Assembly: GCF_900496975.1 (NCBI RefSeq)
Contig: NZ_UFQC01000047.1
Span: 1 to 44,156 of the forward strand
Direction: 5' to 3'
DNA length: 44,156 nucleotides
Origin: Achromobacter veterisilvae
Lineage (GTDB): Bacteria; Pseudomonadota; Gammaproteobacteria; Burkholderiales; Burkholderiaceae_B
Shown here piece by piece: positions 1 through 7,747 of the stretch. The notes beneath the pieces are model-generated. The model was given only the letters and a program-made list of their open reading frames with translations, ran no database searches and was not told the DNA's origin. The position numbers were made by a program, and so were the translations under genes. Each line of letters begins with the position of its first letter. Positions within the stretch are counted from its first letter, which is position 1.

Positions 1-351
1 GCCCCCGCCGCGCGCGACCGCGACGAAGCCGCGCGCATCGCCGCGCCGCGGCCGGACCTGGACGCGCTGCGCGACCAATACGCCGACACGCGCATGCGCC
101 GGGCCGTCGCCGACTACGCGGCGCGGCCGGACGCGCCGGCGCAAGCGACGCACAGCGCGAACGACTGGGGCACGATAGAAGGACTGGCGCCGCTGCAGCC
201 CTATCGCGTCGCCATGGGCAATCCGCAAGTGCAGGAATGGCAGGCCGCGGCCATCAAGGCGGCGGGCCTCGGCATTCCCAAGGTCGCCAACATCGGCGCC
301 ACGGAAAACACTACCGACAACGCGCGCTACCGGCCGGGCTTCGCGCCCTGA
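1..351 (+). CDS. 3' end of an unrecognised protein (partial)
   Basis: The reading frame is open from the first base of the window and stops with TGA at 349-351, so only the last 116 residues are visible. The first ATG inside it (94) is unlikely to be the real start because in-frame coding continues upstream with the same GC-rich codon use. The visible part begins with a charged, Ala/Arg-rich stretch and ends with a more conserved-looking tail (VANIGATENTTDNARYRPG). No transmembrane segment or catalytic motif is recognisable and I cannot name a family. It converges on the DUF3100 gene, with a bidirectional terminator hairpin between them. Confidence 0.6.
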   Translation, partial: APAARDRDEAARIAAPRPDLDALRDQYADTRMRRAVADYAARPDAPAQATHSANDWGTIEGLAPLQPYRVAMGNPQVQEWQAAAIKAAGLGIPKVANIGATENTTDNARYRPGFAP

Positions 352-371
352 CCCGGTCCGCGGCCAAAACG

Positions 372-397
372 AAAAAAGCCCCTGGAAGGGGCTTTTT
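372..397. terminator. Bidirectional rho-independent terminator
   Basis: A-run, GCCCC(T), loop GGA, (A)GGGGC, T-run: an 11-bp stem with A and T tracts on the two sides, so it can stop transcription from both the partial gene at left and the DUF3100 gene at right. The same 26-base sequence occurs at 12941-12966. Confidence 0.9.
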
Positions 398-416
398 GCA
401 TCATGCCTGCCGATAC

Positions 417-1751
417 TCAGTGGAAGAATTCGGCAATCATCGTCGCGCCCAGGAACGTGCCCGCGTTGGCGGCCAGGGACACCACCACGATCTTCCAGCC
501 CAGCTTGCGGAAGGCGGGAAGGTCCTTCAGGATCGACAGGCCCGCCATGGCCAGGATCACGGTCGTGAAAGGCAGGAAATTGACCTTGCCCACCATCGCG
601 ATGATCTGGTCCGAATACGGCAGCACGCCGGGGCAGCCGGCCGTCATGGCGATCAGCGACAGCACGAACACGGCCGGCAGCTTGGGCACCACGCGCAGCA
701 CCAGGTCGGTGATGACGACCAGCAGGACGATGATGGCCATGCCCGGCAAGGCGTCCGCGAACGGCACGCCATAGCCCAGGCGGTTGCCCACCAGCGCGAA
801 CAGGCCGCACACGGCATAGGCGGTCAGGCGGTCGCCGAAGCCCATCTTGGCGCCGTGGGCCGGCACGTCCCCGGCCACGCTCTCCTCGGCCGCCGCCTGC
901 GCCTTGCCGCGCGAAAAGCGGCCCAGCACAGGTTCCAGCTTGCCGTACAGGAAGATGGTGGTCGGCAGCGAGATGAACAGGGTGAAATACACGCCCACCA
1001 CCGTGGTCAGCAGGTTGGCGGCGGCGGCCAGCGCGGCCACCTGGTGCGCGACCTCGGGCGTCTGCTGCGACGCGATCGCGCCCACGCCCGCGGCCATCAT
1101 GCTGCCCGAGCCCACGCCGGCGCCCATGGCGAGCGAACGCGGATCGAAAATGTTCAGGCTGGTGATGAAGCCGGCCATCAACGCGACGAACAGCGCGCCG
1201 ATCACGGTGCCGGTGATGTACTCGGCCATCACGCCGCGGCCTTCCGGCGAATTCATGCCATAGCGCTCGCCGATGATGGCCAGGCTGGGCTCGCGGCCCA
1301 CCGAGAAGGTGGCGCCGATGGCTTCGCGCTTGATGCCCAGCAGCAGCGCCAGCGGCAGGCCGATGGCCATGGTGCCGAAGAAATGCCCGAACTCCTGGAA
1401 CACCAGGGCCCAGCCGGCTTCGCGCACTTGCGGCAGGGCGCCGCCCACCATCAGGCCCAGCTTGGCCAGGAATGGCAGCAGCGCGTATTGCAGGTAGCCG
1501 CTGATGCGGGTCTGCATGGCCGTGTCGATGCCGGCGCCGGCGGGCAGGCGCTGGCCGAAGGCCGCCACGACCGCGCCGATGAAGATGGCCCACAGCATCG
1601 GCTGCAGAATGATCTTGCCCGGGCCCACCGTGAAGGCGACGCTGCCGATCGCTTCGGAAACGATCACCACCAGCAAGATGGCGGCGAGCATGCGGATGCG
1701 GCCCGAGAGCGGCATGGAGGGCGCGGCCAGGCTGGCGCTGGCGTGAGACAT
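417..1751 (-). CDS. DUF3100 family integral membrane protein
   Basis: 444 residues, strongly hydrophobic with roughly ten predicted membrane segments, several Gly-rich (for example GAGVGSGSMMAAGVGA in the middle). I recognise it as DUF3100, a family of unknown, transporter-like function; the name is from memory of the family. The frame is open to 1901, but the start at 1751 is preferred because an AGGGGAA ribosome site sits just upstream and the preceding 50 residues are low-complexity Arg/Ala/Pro. It is divergent from a LysR gene, and the 254-bp gap carries a clear dyad, so it is probably that regulator's target. DUF3100 genes are, as I recall, often next to M20 amidohydrolases; here an M20 gene lies 22 kb away beside a look-alike LysR. 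Confidence 0.8.
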   Translation of the reverse strand: MSHASASLAAPSMPLSGRIRMLAAILLVVIVSEAIGSVAFTVGPGKIILQPMLWAIFIGAVVAAFGQRLPAGAGIDTAMQTRISGYLQYALLPFLAKLGLMVGGALPQVREAGWALVFQEFGHFFGTMAIGLPLALLLGIKREAIGATFSVGREPSLAIIGERYGMNSPEGRGVMAEYITGTVIGALFVALMAGFITSLNIFDPRSLAMGAGVGSGSMMAAGVGAIASQQTPEVAHQVAALAAAANLLTTVVGVYFTLFISLPTTIFLYGKLEPVLGRFSRGKAQAAAEESVAGDVPAHGAKMGFGDRLTAYAVCGLFALVGNRLGYGVPFADALPGMAIIVLLVVITDLVLRVVPKLPAVFVLSLIAMTAGCPGVLPYSDQIIAMVGKVNFLPFTTVILAMAGLSILKDLPAFRKLGWKIVVVSLAANAGTFLGATMIAEFFH

Positions 1752-1878
1752 CGGATTCCCCTGATGAACGTGAATAGTCGTTGTGGCGGCTTGCCGCGGA
1801 CCCGAGGACCGGCGGCGCGCGGCAGGGCCGATTTTCGCCGGGGGGCCGGCGGGCAACCATGACAACGCGGGGGCATTA

Positions 1879-1899
1879 GCGTTGCGTAAAATGCAACGC
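1879..1899. promoter_or_regulatory. Perfect dyad, candidate LysR operator
   Basis: Perfect inverted repeat with 7-bp arms GCGTTGC and GCAACGC around GTAAAAT, flanked by near-symmetric TTA/TAA. It lies between the divergent DUF3100 and LysR genes. A related GTTGC-N7-GCATC dyad lies in the promoter region of the second LysR at 23711-23727. Confidence 0.55.
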
Positions 1900-2005
1900 A
1901 TAAGCTTTTCCTGGGAAAATTTTGCACGATCTTACTTGAATCAAGGGTAAACCCTAGGTTCGATCTGTGGATCTCCCGCCGCACTCCCGTCACGGAGCCC
2001 CCGCC

Positions 2006-2941
2006 ATGGACGAAAAACTGGACGCCCGACGCACCCATTACTTCATGCAGGTCATGAGCCGCGGCTCCGTGCGCGGCGCCGCCGAAGCGCTGGACATGGA
2101 TCCCTCGGCGGTCAGCCGGGCCATCGCGGCCCTGGAGCGCGATTGCGGCATGGCCCTCTTCGAACGGCGGGGACGCGGCGTGGTCCCCACCGACGCGGGC
2201 CACATCCTGGCCCGCTACGTCAAGCGCCAGCAGAACATCCAGGAGAGCTTTTTTTCGGAGATCGACAGCCTGCGCAAGGCCGAGCGCGGCCACATCGACC
2301 TGGTGCTGGGCGAAGGCTTCGTCGAGATGATGTTCGACCTGGTGCTGCCCGGCTACTGGCGCAGCCACCCCGAGGTCACGCTGGACATCGACGTCGCCCG
2401 CACCTCCGAGATCGTGCAGCGCATCGTCGACGACCGCGCCTATATAGGATTGGTGTTCCAGCCGCCCAACGACGCCCGCCTGCGCACCCACTACGCGCGG
2501 CCCGAGCCCATCCGGGCCATCGTCCGCCAGGACCACCCCCTGACCCGCCTGCGCCGCCCCCTGCTGCTGACCGACCTGGCCGACTATCCCGGCGCCTCGA
2601 TGCAGGAAGGGTTCGGCGTGCGCCAGCATATCCAGGCCGCCGAAATCAGCGAACAGGTGCGGCTGCGCAACGTGCTGACCACCTCGTCCTTCAAGGCGCT
2701 CTGGCAGTTCGCCGCCGCCGGCATCGGCTACGCGCTGACGCCGCCCATCGCGGTCACGGCCGACATGCGCGCGCAGCGCCTGGCCAGCCTGCCGCTGGCC
2801 AACCCCATCCTCAACCAGGGCAGCCTGCAGGTGCTGAGCCGCGCCGGCCGCCATATCTCGCCGGCCGCGCGCGAACTGCTGGACCATATCGTGCGCGGCA
2901 TCGGCGCCCCCGCCGCGCCGCCCGCTGATACGGTCGAGTAA
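2006..2941 (+). CDS. LysR-family transcriptional regulator (copy 1 of a look-alike pair)
   Basis: 311 residues. The N-terminal winged HTH (about residues 10-68, with GSVRGAAEALDMDPSAVSRA as recognition region) is followed by a LysR substrate-binding domain. ATG at 2006 has GGAG 8 bases upstream and is preferred over the in-frame GTG at 1967. It is divergent from the DUF3100 membrane protein, the usual arrangement for a LysR activator and its target. Long stretches match the LysR at 23772-24695 (ERRGRGVVPTDAG, GVRQHIQAAE, SLPLANPILN), so the two probably arose by duplication or recognise related ligands. The ligand is unknown. Confidence 0.92.
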   Translation: MDEKLDARRTHYFMQVMSRGSVRGAAEALDMDPSAVSRAIAALERDCGMALFERRGRGVVPTDAGHILARYVKRQQNIQESFFSEIDSLRKAERGHIDLVLGEGFVEMMFDLVLPGYWRSHPEVTLDIDVARTSEIVQRIVDDRAYIGLVFQPPNDARLRTHYARPEPIRAIVRQDHPLTRLRRPLLLTDLADYPGASMQEGFGVRQHIQAAEISEQVRLRNVLTTSSFKALWQFAAAGIGYALTPPIAVTADMRAQRLASLPLANPILNQGSLQVLSRAGRHISPAARELLDHIVRGIGAPAAPPADTVE

Positions 2942-3017
2942 GGCGCATCTGCATCTGTTTCCCCGGCCCGCCGCGGCCTACAGTGCCGGCATCCGCCATC
3001 ACGCCAGGAGAAAAAAC

Positions 3018-3209
3018 ATGCTCGGTTTCTTGCGCACGGTCAAATCCGTGCTGTGGGGATTCTTCGGCGTACGGCGCGGCAAGGGCTACGATGCGGACAT
3101 CGCCAACAACAAACCGGCCCTGCTGATCCTGACCGGCCTGCTGATGGCGCTTTGCCTGGTCGTCATCCTGGTATTGGTCGCCCGCTGGGCGGTGAACGCC
3201 GCGTTGTAA
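3018..3209 (+). CDS. DUF2970 domain small membrane protein
   Basis: 63 residues, preceded by AGGAG seven bases before the ATG. The N-terminal amphipathic part (VKSVLWGFFGVRRGKGYDAD) and the single C-terminal hydrophobic helix (about residues 35-57) are typical of DUF2970, a short one-membrane-span family common in betaproteobacteria and of unknown function. It stands alone between LysR and the intergenic repeats that precede the sulfite reductase gene. The family call is from motif memory; the reading frame and ribosome site are seen directly. Confidence 0.85.
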   Translation: MLGFLRTVKSVLWGFFGVRRGKGYDADIANNKPALLILTGLLMALCLVVILVLVARWAVNAAL

Positions 3210-3235
3210 ATTCGATTGCAGCAGATATGTGGTTG

Positions 3236-3320
3236 AAAAATAGCCGCCCCGCCGCCGAGCCGCCCCAAGCCGGGCCTGCCCCGCGAGGACAGCAAGCACG
3301 CAGAACGCACGCCGCGCGGG
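3236..3320 (+). repeat. Intergenic repeat, copy A (diverged)
   Basis: Begins AAAAATAGCC and continues with a CCGCCGAGCCGCCCC core, then a degenerate CCCCGCGAGG and AGCAAGC tail. The same order of blocks recurs in copy B at 3349, but here the C-rich/G-rich hairpin is mutated. Confidence 0.7.
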
Positions 3321-3348
3321 AGCTTATTCGTTGGACGACAGCCTCCGC

Positions 3349-3440
3349 AAAAATAGCCGGCCCGCCGCCGAGCCGCCCCAAGGCGGGCCAGCCCCCTCGG
3401 GGGGCAGCAAGCGAACGAAGTGCGCGCAGCGTGGGGGCCT
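3349..3440 (+). repeat. Intergenic repeat, copy B (hairpin intact)
   Basis: AAAAATAGCC, then CCGCCGAGCCGCCCC, then the hairpin CCCCCTCGGGGGG, GCAGCAAGCGAACGAAG and a CGTGGGGGCC end. This is the layout of a dispersed intergenic element common in Burkholderiales, as I recall it. With copy A it fills most of the 360-bp gene-free stretch between DUF2970 and cysI. The rest (3441-3569) holds an AT-rich block (AATTACTTTATTACCAG) that probably contains the cysI promoter. Confidence 0.75.
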
Positions 3441-3569
3441 AATTACTTTATTACCAGAATGACTTAGACGGTCGCGGCGGCTGCCTGTTACGGTTATGAA
3501 TCCCCTTCCTGGCGCATTGCGCCCAGCGACCGCAGGGGCTCAGACCGAGAAGACTTCAAGGGCAGTGAC

Positions 3570-5312
3570 ATGTACGTGTATGACCCCGTCGACCAGCAGC
3601 TCGTCGAGCAGCGTGTGGCGCAATTCGCCGACCAGACCCGCCGCTTCCTCGACGGCCAGCTCACCGAAGACGAATTCCGCGTTCTGCGGCTGCAGAACGG
3701 CCTTTACATCCAGCGCCACGCGCCCATGCTGCGCGTGGCCATCCCGTACGGCATCCTGGCGTCGCGCCAGTTGCGCACGCTGGCGCACATCGCGCGCAAA
3801 TGGGACCGCGGCTACGGGCATTTCAGCACCCGCCAGAACATCCAGTTCAACTGGCCCAAGCTCGAAAACGTGCCGGACATCCTGGCCGAACTGGCCACGG
3901 TGCAGATGCACGCCATCCAGACCAGCGGCAACTGCATCCGCAACACCACCACCGACCACTTCGCCGGCGTCGCGCCGGACGAACTCGTGGACCCGCTGGT
4001 CTGGTGCGAGATCATCCGCCAGTGGTCCACGCTGCATCCCGAATTCGCCTTCCTGCCGCGCAAGTTCAAGATCGCCGTCAGCGGCGCCGTGCAGGACCGC
4101 GCGGCCGTCGGCGTGCACGACATCGGCCTGCAGGCCGTCGAGCGCGACGGCAAGCTGGGCTTCCGCGTCTGGGTGGGCGGCGGCCTGGGCCGCACGCCCA
4201 TCGTCGGCAAGCTGATCAACCCCTTCGTCGAATGGCAGGACCTGCTGACCTATCTGCAGGCCGCGCTGCGGGTCTACAACCTGCACGGCCGCCGCGACAA
4301 CAAGTACAAGGCGCGCATCAAGATCCTGGTGAAGGACCTGACGCCGGAAGTCTACGCGCAGCAGGTCGATGAACAATGGCAGCTCATCAAGGGCGGCCCC
4401 GACACCATCACCCAGGAATTCGTCGACACCATCAAGTCCCGCTTCATCTGGCCGCAGTACGACGCCGCGGCCGCGCAGGACGCCGACAACACCGCCGCGC
4501 TGGCGGCCGCCGACCGCCGCTTCGCCCGCTGGCTGCGCACCAACGTGCATCCGCACAAGGCGCCCGGCTACGCCGCCGTCACCGTGTCGCTCAAGGCCAC
4601 CGGCGTGCCCCCGGGCGACGTCACCGCCGACCAGATGGACGCCGTGGCGGACCTGGCCGACGACTACGGCTTCGGCGAACTGCGCGTCTCGCACGAACAG
4701 AACCTGATCCTGGCCGACGTCCGCCGCGCGCGCCTGCACGAACTCTGGACCGCGCTGGAAGCGCTGAACCTGGCCACCCCCAACGTCGGCCTGCTGACCA
4801 ACATCATCGCCTGTCCGGGCGGGGACTTCTGCGCGCTGGCCAATGCCGTCTCCATCCCCGTGGCCGAAGCCATCCAGCGCCAATTCGACAACCTCGACTA
4901 CCTGTTCGAGATCGGCGAGCTGGACCTGAATATTTCCGGCTGCATCAATTCCTGCGGCCATCACCACGTGGGCCACATCGGCATCCTGGGCGTCGACAAG
5001 GCCGGCGAGGAGTGGTACCAGGTCACCATCGGCGGCCGCCAGAACGGCGCGGCCAAGCCGCTGCCCGACATCGAATCGACGCGCGGCGGCGGCGCCGCGA
5101 TCGGCCGCATCATCGGCCCCTCGTTCGCGCGCGACCAGGTCGCCGGCGTGGTCGACCGCCTGATCCGCACCTACCTGGGCCTGCGCGACAGCGAGGAAGA
5201 ACGCTTCATCGACGTGGTGGACCGCGTCGGTATCGACCCCTTCAAGCAGGACGTCTATTCGGACCCCGCCTTCGCCAAACCCACGCAGAACGCGGAGCCC
5301 GCCCATGCCTGA
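3570..5312 (+). CDS. cysI: Sulfite/nitrite reductase hemoprotein (CysI-like)
   Basis: 580 residues. It reduces sulfite to sulfide (or nitrite to ammonia) with six electrons at a coupled siroheme-[4Fe-4S] centre in the cytoplasm. The two ferredoxin-like half domains and the siroheme domains are in the usual order. The cluster/siroheme cysteines are visible: Cys415 and Cys421 in ACPGGDFC and Cys458 and Cys462 in SGCINSCGHHH. The early STRQNIQ motif is also typical. The next gene (DUF934) overlaps its end by 8 bp, a pairing usual for assimilatory sulfite reductase in proteobacteria, which favours sulfite over nitrite as substrate. No flavoprotein subunit or cysH/cysD/cysN is in the window, so the electron donor is encoded elsewhere. 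Confidence 0.9.
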   Translation: MYVYDPVDQQLVEQRVAQFADQTRRFLDGQLTEDEFRVLRLQNGLYIQRHAPMLRVAIPYGILASRQLRTLAHIARKWDRGYGHFSTRQNIQFNWPKLENVPDILAELATVQMHAIQTSGNCIRNTTTDHFAGVAPDELVDPLVWCEIIRQWSTLHPEFAFLPRKFKIAVSGAVQDRAAVGVHDIGLQAVERDGKLGFRVWVGGGLGRTPIVGKLINPFVEWQDLLTYLQAALRVYNLHGRRDNKYKARIKILVKDLTPEVYAQQVDEQWQLIKGGPDTITQEFVDTIKSRFIWPQYDAAAAQDADNTAALAAADRRFARWLRTNVHPHKAPGYAAVTVSLKATGVPPGDVTADQMDAVADLADDYGFGELRVSHEQNLILADVRRARLHELWTALEALNLATPNVGLLTNIIACPGGDFCALANAVSIPVAEAIQRQFDNLDYLFEIGELDLNISGCINSCGHHHVGHIGILGVDKAGEEWYQVTIGGRQNGAAKPLPDIESTRGGGAAIGRIIGPSFARDQVAGVVDRLIRTYLGLRDSEEERFIDVVDRVGIDPFKQDVYSDPAFAKPTQNAEPAHA

Positions 5313-5853
5313 CATCTACGCCCACGACGCCCCCGGGCCGCACCTGATCCGCGAGGGCCGGCTGGAAGCCGACGCGTCCCGTCTCTTCACGCCCGAACCC
5401 GAAGTGCCCGCCGAAGGCCAGGTGCCCGACGACGCGCCGGGCTGGATCGTGCCGCTGTCCCTCTGGAAGACGTCGCGCGCCGCCCTGCGCCGCCACCGCC
5501 ACCCGGTCGCGATCCTGCTGGAATCCGACGCCGACCTGCGCGACCTGGCCGAGCCCGACGGCACGCTGGATCCCGCCGGCATCGCCTTCATCGCCGTGGA
5601 CTTCCCGGTCTATACCGACGGCCGCGGGTACTCGCTGGCGCAGTTGCTGCGCACGCGCTACCAGTGGCAGGGCGAACTGCGCGCGGTGGGCGACGTGATG
5701 ATCGACACCATCCACTACCAGGCCCGCGTCGGCTTCGACAGTTTCCTGGTCAAGCCCGGCCACGACCCGCACAAGGCCCTGGAAGCCTTCAAGACCTTCA
5801 CGGTGCATTACCAGAAGACCTACCGCGCGCCGGCGCCCGCGGCCGCCGCCTAG
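5305..5853 (+). CDS. DUF934 protein, sulfite-reductase partner
   Basis: 182 residues, overlapping the 3' end of cysI by 8 bp, so it is translationally coupled. The conserved C-terminal half (FPVYTDGRGYSLAQLLR, ELRAVGDV, CysI-linked GFDSFLVK) identifies DUF934. The family is nearly always found next to cysI, and a role in sulfite reduction is assumed from that context only. No membrane segment or signal peptide is seen. It converges on the IclR gene 21 bp away. Confidence 0.9.
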   Translation: MPDIYAHDAPGPHLIREGRLEADASRLFTPEPEVPAEGQVPDDAPGWIVPLSLWKTSRAALRRHRHPVAILLESDADLRDLAEPDGTLDPAGIAFIAVDFPVYTDGRGYSLAQLLRTRYQWQGELRAVGDVMIDTIHYQARVGFDSFLVKPGHDPHKALEAFKTFTVHYQKTYRAPAPAAAA

Positions 5854-5863
5854 CGGCTGAACG

Positions 5864-5893
5864 GCCCGCTCCCGCTAGAAGGCGGGAACGGGC
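5864..5893. terminator. Hairpin between convergent DUF934 and IclR genes
   Basis: Arms GCCCGCTCCCGC and GCGGGAACGGGC pair over 12 bp with one mismatch, with a 6-base loop. It overlaps the last codons of the iclR-family gene and has no T-run, so terminator function is only likely. Confidence 0.4.
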
Positions 5894-6636
5894 GCCAGTT
5901 GCGCGCGGATCAGGTCGGCGATGCTGCGCTGGCGCGGCGCCTGCATGCGGCCGATCAGGCTGGACACGCTGACCGCCAGGCGCGGATAGCCGCTGGCGTC
6001 GCACAGCGCCACCCCCACGCCCAGCACGCCCGGCACCGCGGCGTTGCCCACCACGGACCATCCGCGGCCCCGCGTGTTCTCCACCAGGCGCCGCATCTGC
6101 GCGACCGTCATGCCCCCGTAGGCGCGCAGCGCCTGCTCGTTCTGCGCCATCACCTCCTCGGCCTCGTCCGGCGGCAGCGCCGCCAGCAGCGCCAGCCCGG
6201 CCGCCCCCACTCCCAGCGGCTGCCGATGCCCTACCGTCACCGCCAGCACCTGCACGGGGTAATTCCCCACCTCCCGGTGCAGGCAAAGCGAATCATTGCC
6301 CGCCCGGCAGATGAGAAAAGCGGAATCGCCGCTCACGTCGCTGATCTGCCGCAGCACCGGCCGCAGGCCGCGCACCGCCTGGGCGTGCGGATCGCCGGAC
6401 ATCATCACGCCCAGCTCGGCCACGCGCCAGCGCGGCGCCTCTGATTCGCGCAGCGCATATCCCTCCTGCACCAGCACGTCCAGATAGCGATAGACGGTGG
6501 AACGCTGCATGCCCGCCGCGCGCGCGATGTCGACGACGTGCATCCCCGCCGCCCCGGCCTGGCGCAGCACCCCCAGCACGCGCAAGCCGCGGCGCAACAC
6601 GCGCGGCCCCGCCCCTTCCGATTCTGGCTTGTTCAA
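5875..6636 (-). CDS. IclR-family transcriptional regulator
   Basis: About 253 residues. An N-terminal winged HTH (VLRRGLRVLGVLRQAG...RSTVYRYLDVLVQEGYA) is followed by an IclR effector-binding domain (SGDSAFLICR, PLGVGAAGLALLAALP, GMTVAQMRRL). The frame is open further upstream, but those residues are not typical of the family. I propose the TTG at 6634-6636, which gives normal family length; no strong ribosome site marks it, and TTG at 6670-6672 is an alternative. It is divergent from the Bug-ligase-lyase-SDR operon and almost certainly controls it. Two similar 17-bp dyads lie in the gap, one overlapping the proposed start, which would fit autorepression. Confidence 0.85.
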   Translation of the reverse strand: MNKPESEGAGPRVLRRGLRVLGVLRQAGAAGMHVVDIARAAGMQRSTVYRYLDVLVQEGYALRESEAPRWRVAELGVMMSGDPHAQAVRGLRPVLRQISDVSGDSAFLICRAGNDSLCLHREVGNYPVQVLAVTVGHRQPLGVGAAGLALLAALPPDEAEEVMAQNEQALRAYGGMTVAQMRRLVENTRGRGWSVVGNAAVPGVLGVGVALCDASGYPRLAVSVSSLIGRMQAPRQRSIADLIRAQLAPVPAF

Positions 6637-6646
6637 TTTCTGGACA
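6630..6646. promoter_or_regulatory. Candidate IclR operator, site 1
   Basis: Near-palindrome TGTTCAATTTCTGGACA. It matches in layout the 17-mer at 6704-6720 and overlaps the proposed start codon of the IclR gene. Confidence 0.4.
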
Positions 6647-6703
6647 CGTTGCGTTGATGAGGGCTCTATCAAAGCCCAATATGAAGCGGGACAGACAAAG
6701 AGC

Positions 6704-6720
6704 TGTCCAAATATTAGACA
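6704..6720. promoter_or_regulatory. Candidate IclR operator, site 2
   Basis: Near-palindrome TGTCCAAATATTAGACA (TGTC/GACA ends), 20 bp before the Bug start codon and therefore in the promoter or leader region of the operon. Read on the minus strand, site 1 is TGTCCAGAAATTGAACA, sharing TGTCCA-N-A-N-ATT and the ACA end. Confidence 0.45.
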
Positions 6721-6739
6721 AAACAGGACGGAGACAACA

Positions 6740-7720
6740 ATGCATACATTCAGCAAGCGGTTGGCCGCGGCGGCGGCCCTGGCCACGGTCCTTACGGCCC
6801 CTGCCCTGGCGGCCAAGCCCTATCCCGAGCGTCCCGTGACGCTGGTCGTCGGCTATGCCGCCGGCGGCGCCACCGACATCGTCGCGCGCCTGATGGCGAA
6901 GTCGCTCACGGAGGAACTGGGCCAGACGTTCGTCGTCGAGAACAAAACGGGCGCCAACAGCAACATCGGCGCGGAAATCGTGTCGCGCGCGGCGCCGGAC
7001 GGCTACACGCTGTACGTCGGCTCCATCGCCAACACGATCAACCGCACGCTCTACAGCCAGTTGAACTACGACTTCGTGAAGGGGTTCGAGCCCGTCGGCC
7101 TGCTGGCCACCATTCCCAACATCCTGGTGGTCAATCCCAAGCTGCCGGTCAAGACGGTGCAGGAATACATCGCCTACGCGAAGAAGAATCCTGGCAAGCT
7201 GACCTGCGCCTCGTCCGGCAGCGGCTCCTCCATCCACTTGTCGTGCGAACTGTTCAAGATGCAGACCGGCACGGACATCCTGCACGTGCCCTACCGCGGC
7301 AGCGGCCCGGCCGTGGCCGACCTGCTGGGCGGCCAGGTGGACTCCATGTTCGACAACCTGCCCTCGTCCCTGCCGCACGTTCAGGCCGACAAGCTGCGCG
7401 CCATCGGCGTGACCTCGCCCCAGCGCCTGGATTCCGTCCCCGGCACGCCCACGCTGGCGGAGTCCGGCCTGCCCGGCTTCGACGTGGAGTCCTGGTTCGG
7501 CCTGGTGGCGCCCGCGGGCACGCCCAAGCCGGTCATCGACCGCCTCAACCAGGCCATGAACAAGGCGCTGGCCAATCCCGCCCTGCAGGCCTCGTACAAG
7601 CAGGCCGGCTTCTACGCGCCGCAACCGCCCAACTCGCCCGAATCGTTCGGCAGGAAGATCGCCAGCGAGATCGACAAATGGGGCGCGGTCGTCAAGAACG
7701 CCAACCTCAAAGCCAACTAA
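6740..7720 (+). CDS. Bug/TctC-family periplasmic solute receptor (1)
   Basis: 326 residues with a Sec signal peptide cut near Ala-Leu-Ala-Ala (about residue 23) and the family hallmarks: YPERPVTLVVGYAAGGATD near the N-terminus, RAAPDGYTLYVG, HVPYRGSGPAVADLLGGQVD and GTPTLAESGLPGFDV. GGAG lies 7 bases before the ATG. Bug proteins bind carboxylates or small polar compounds in the periplasm and normally feed a TctAB permease; none is in the window. As the first gene of an operon for CoA ligation and C-C cleavage, it probably binds the organic acid degraded by the next three genes. Confidence 0.93.
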   Translation: MHTFSKRLAAAAALATVLTAPALAAKPYPERPVTLVVGYAAGGATDIVARLMAKSLTEELGQTFVVENKTGANSNIGAEIVSRAAPDGYTLYVGSIANTINRTLYSQLNYDFVKGFEPVGLLATIPNILVVNPKLPVKTVQEYIAYAKKNPGKLTCASSGSGSSIHLSCELFKMQTGTDILHVPYRGSGPAVADLLGGQVDSMFDNLPSSLPHVQADKLRAIGVTSPQRLDSVPGTPTLAESGLPGFDVESWFGLVAPAGTPKPVIDRLNQAMNKALANPALQASYKQAGFYAPQPPNSPESFGRKIASEIDKWGAVVKNANLKAN

Positions 7721-7747
7721 GGCCCGTCCACACAGCAAGGAGCACAG

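Noticed and set aside
237..1862. 541-codon plus-strand frame opposite the DUF3100 gene
   Set aside because: Low-complexity Arg/His/Gln-rich product, a shadow of GC-rich antisense codons; the minus strand has a clear membrane protein.
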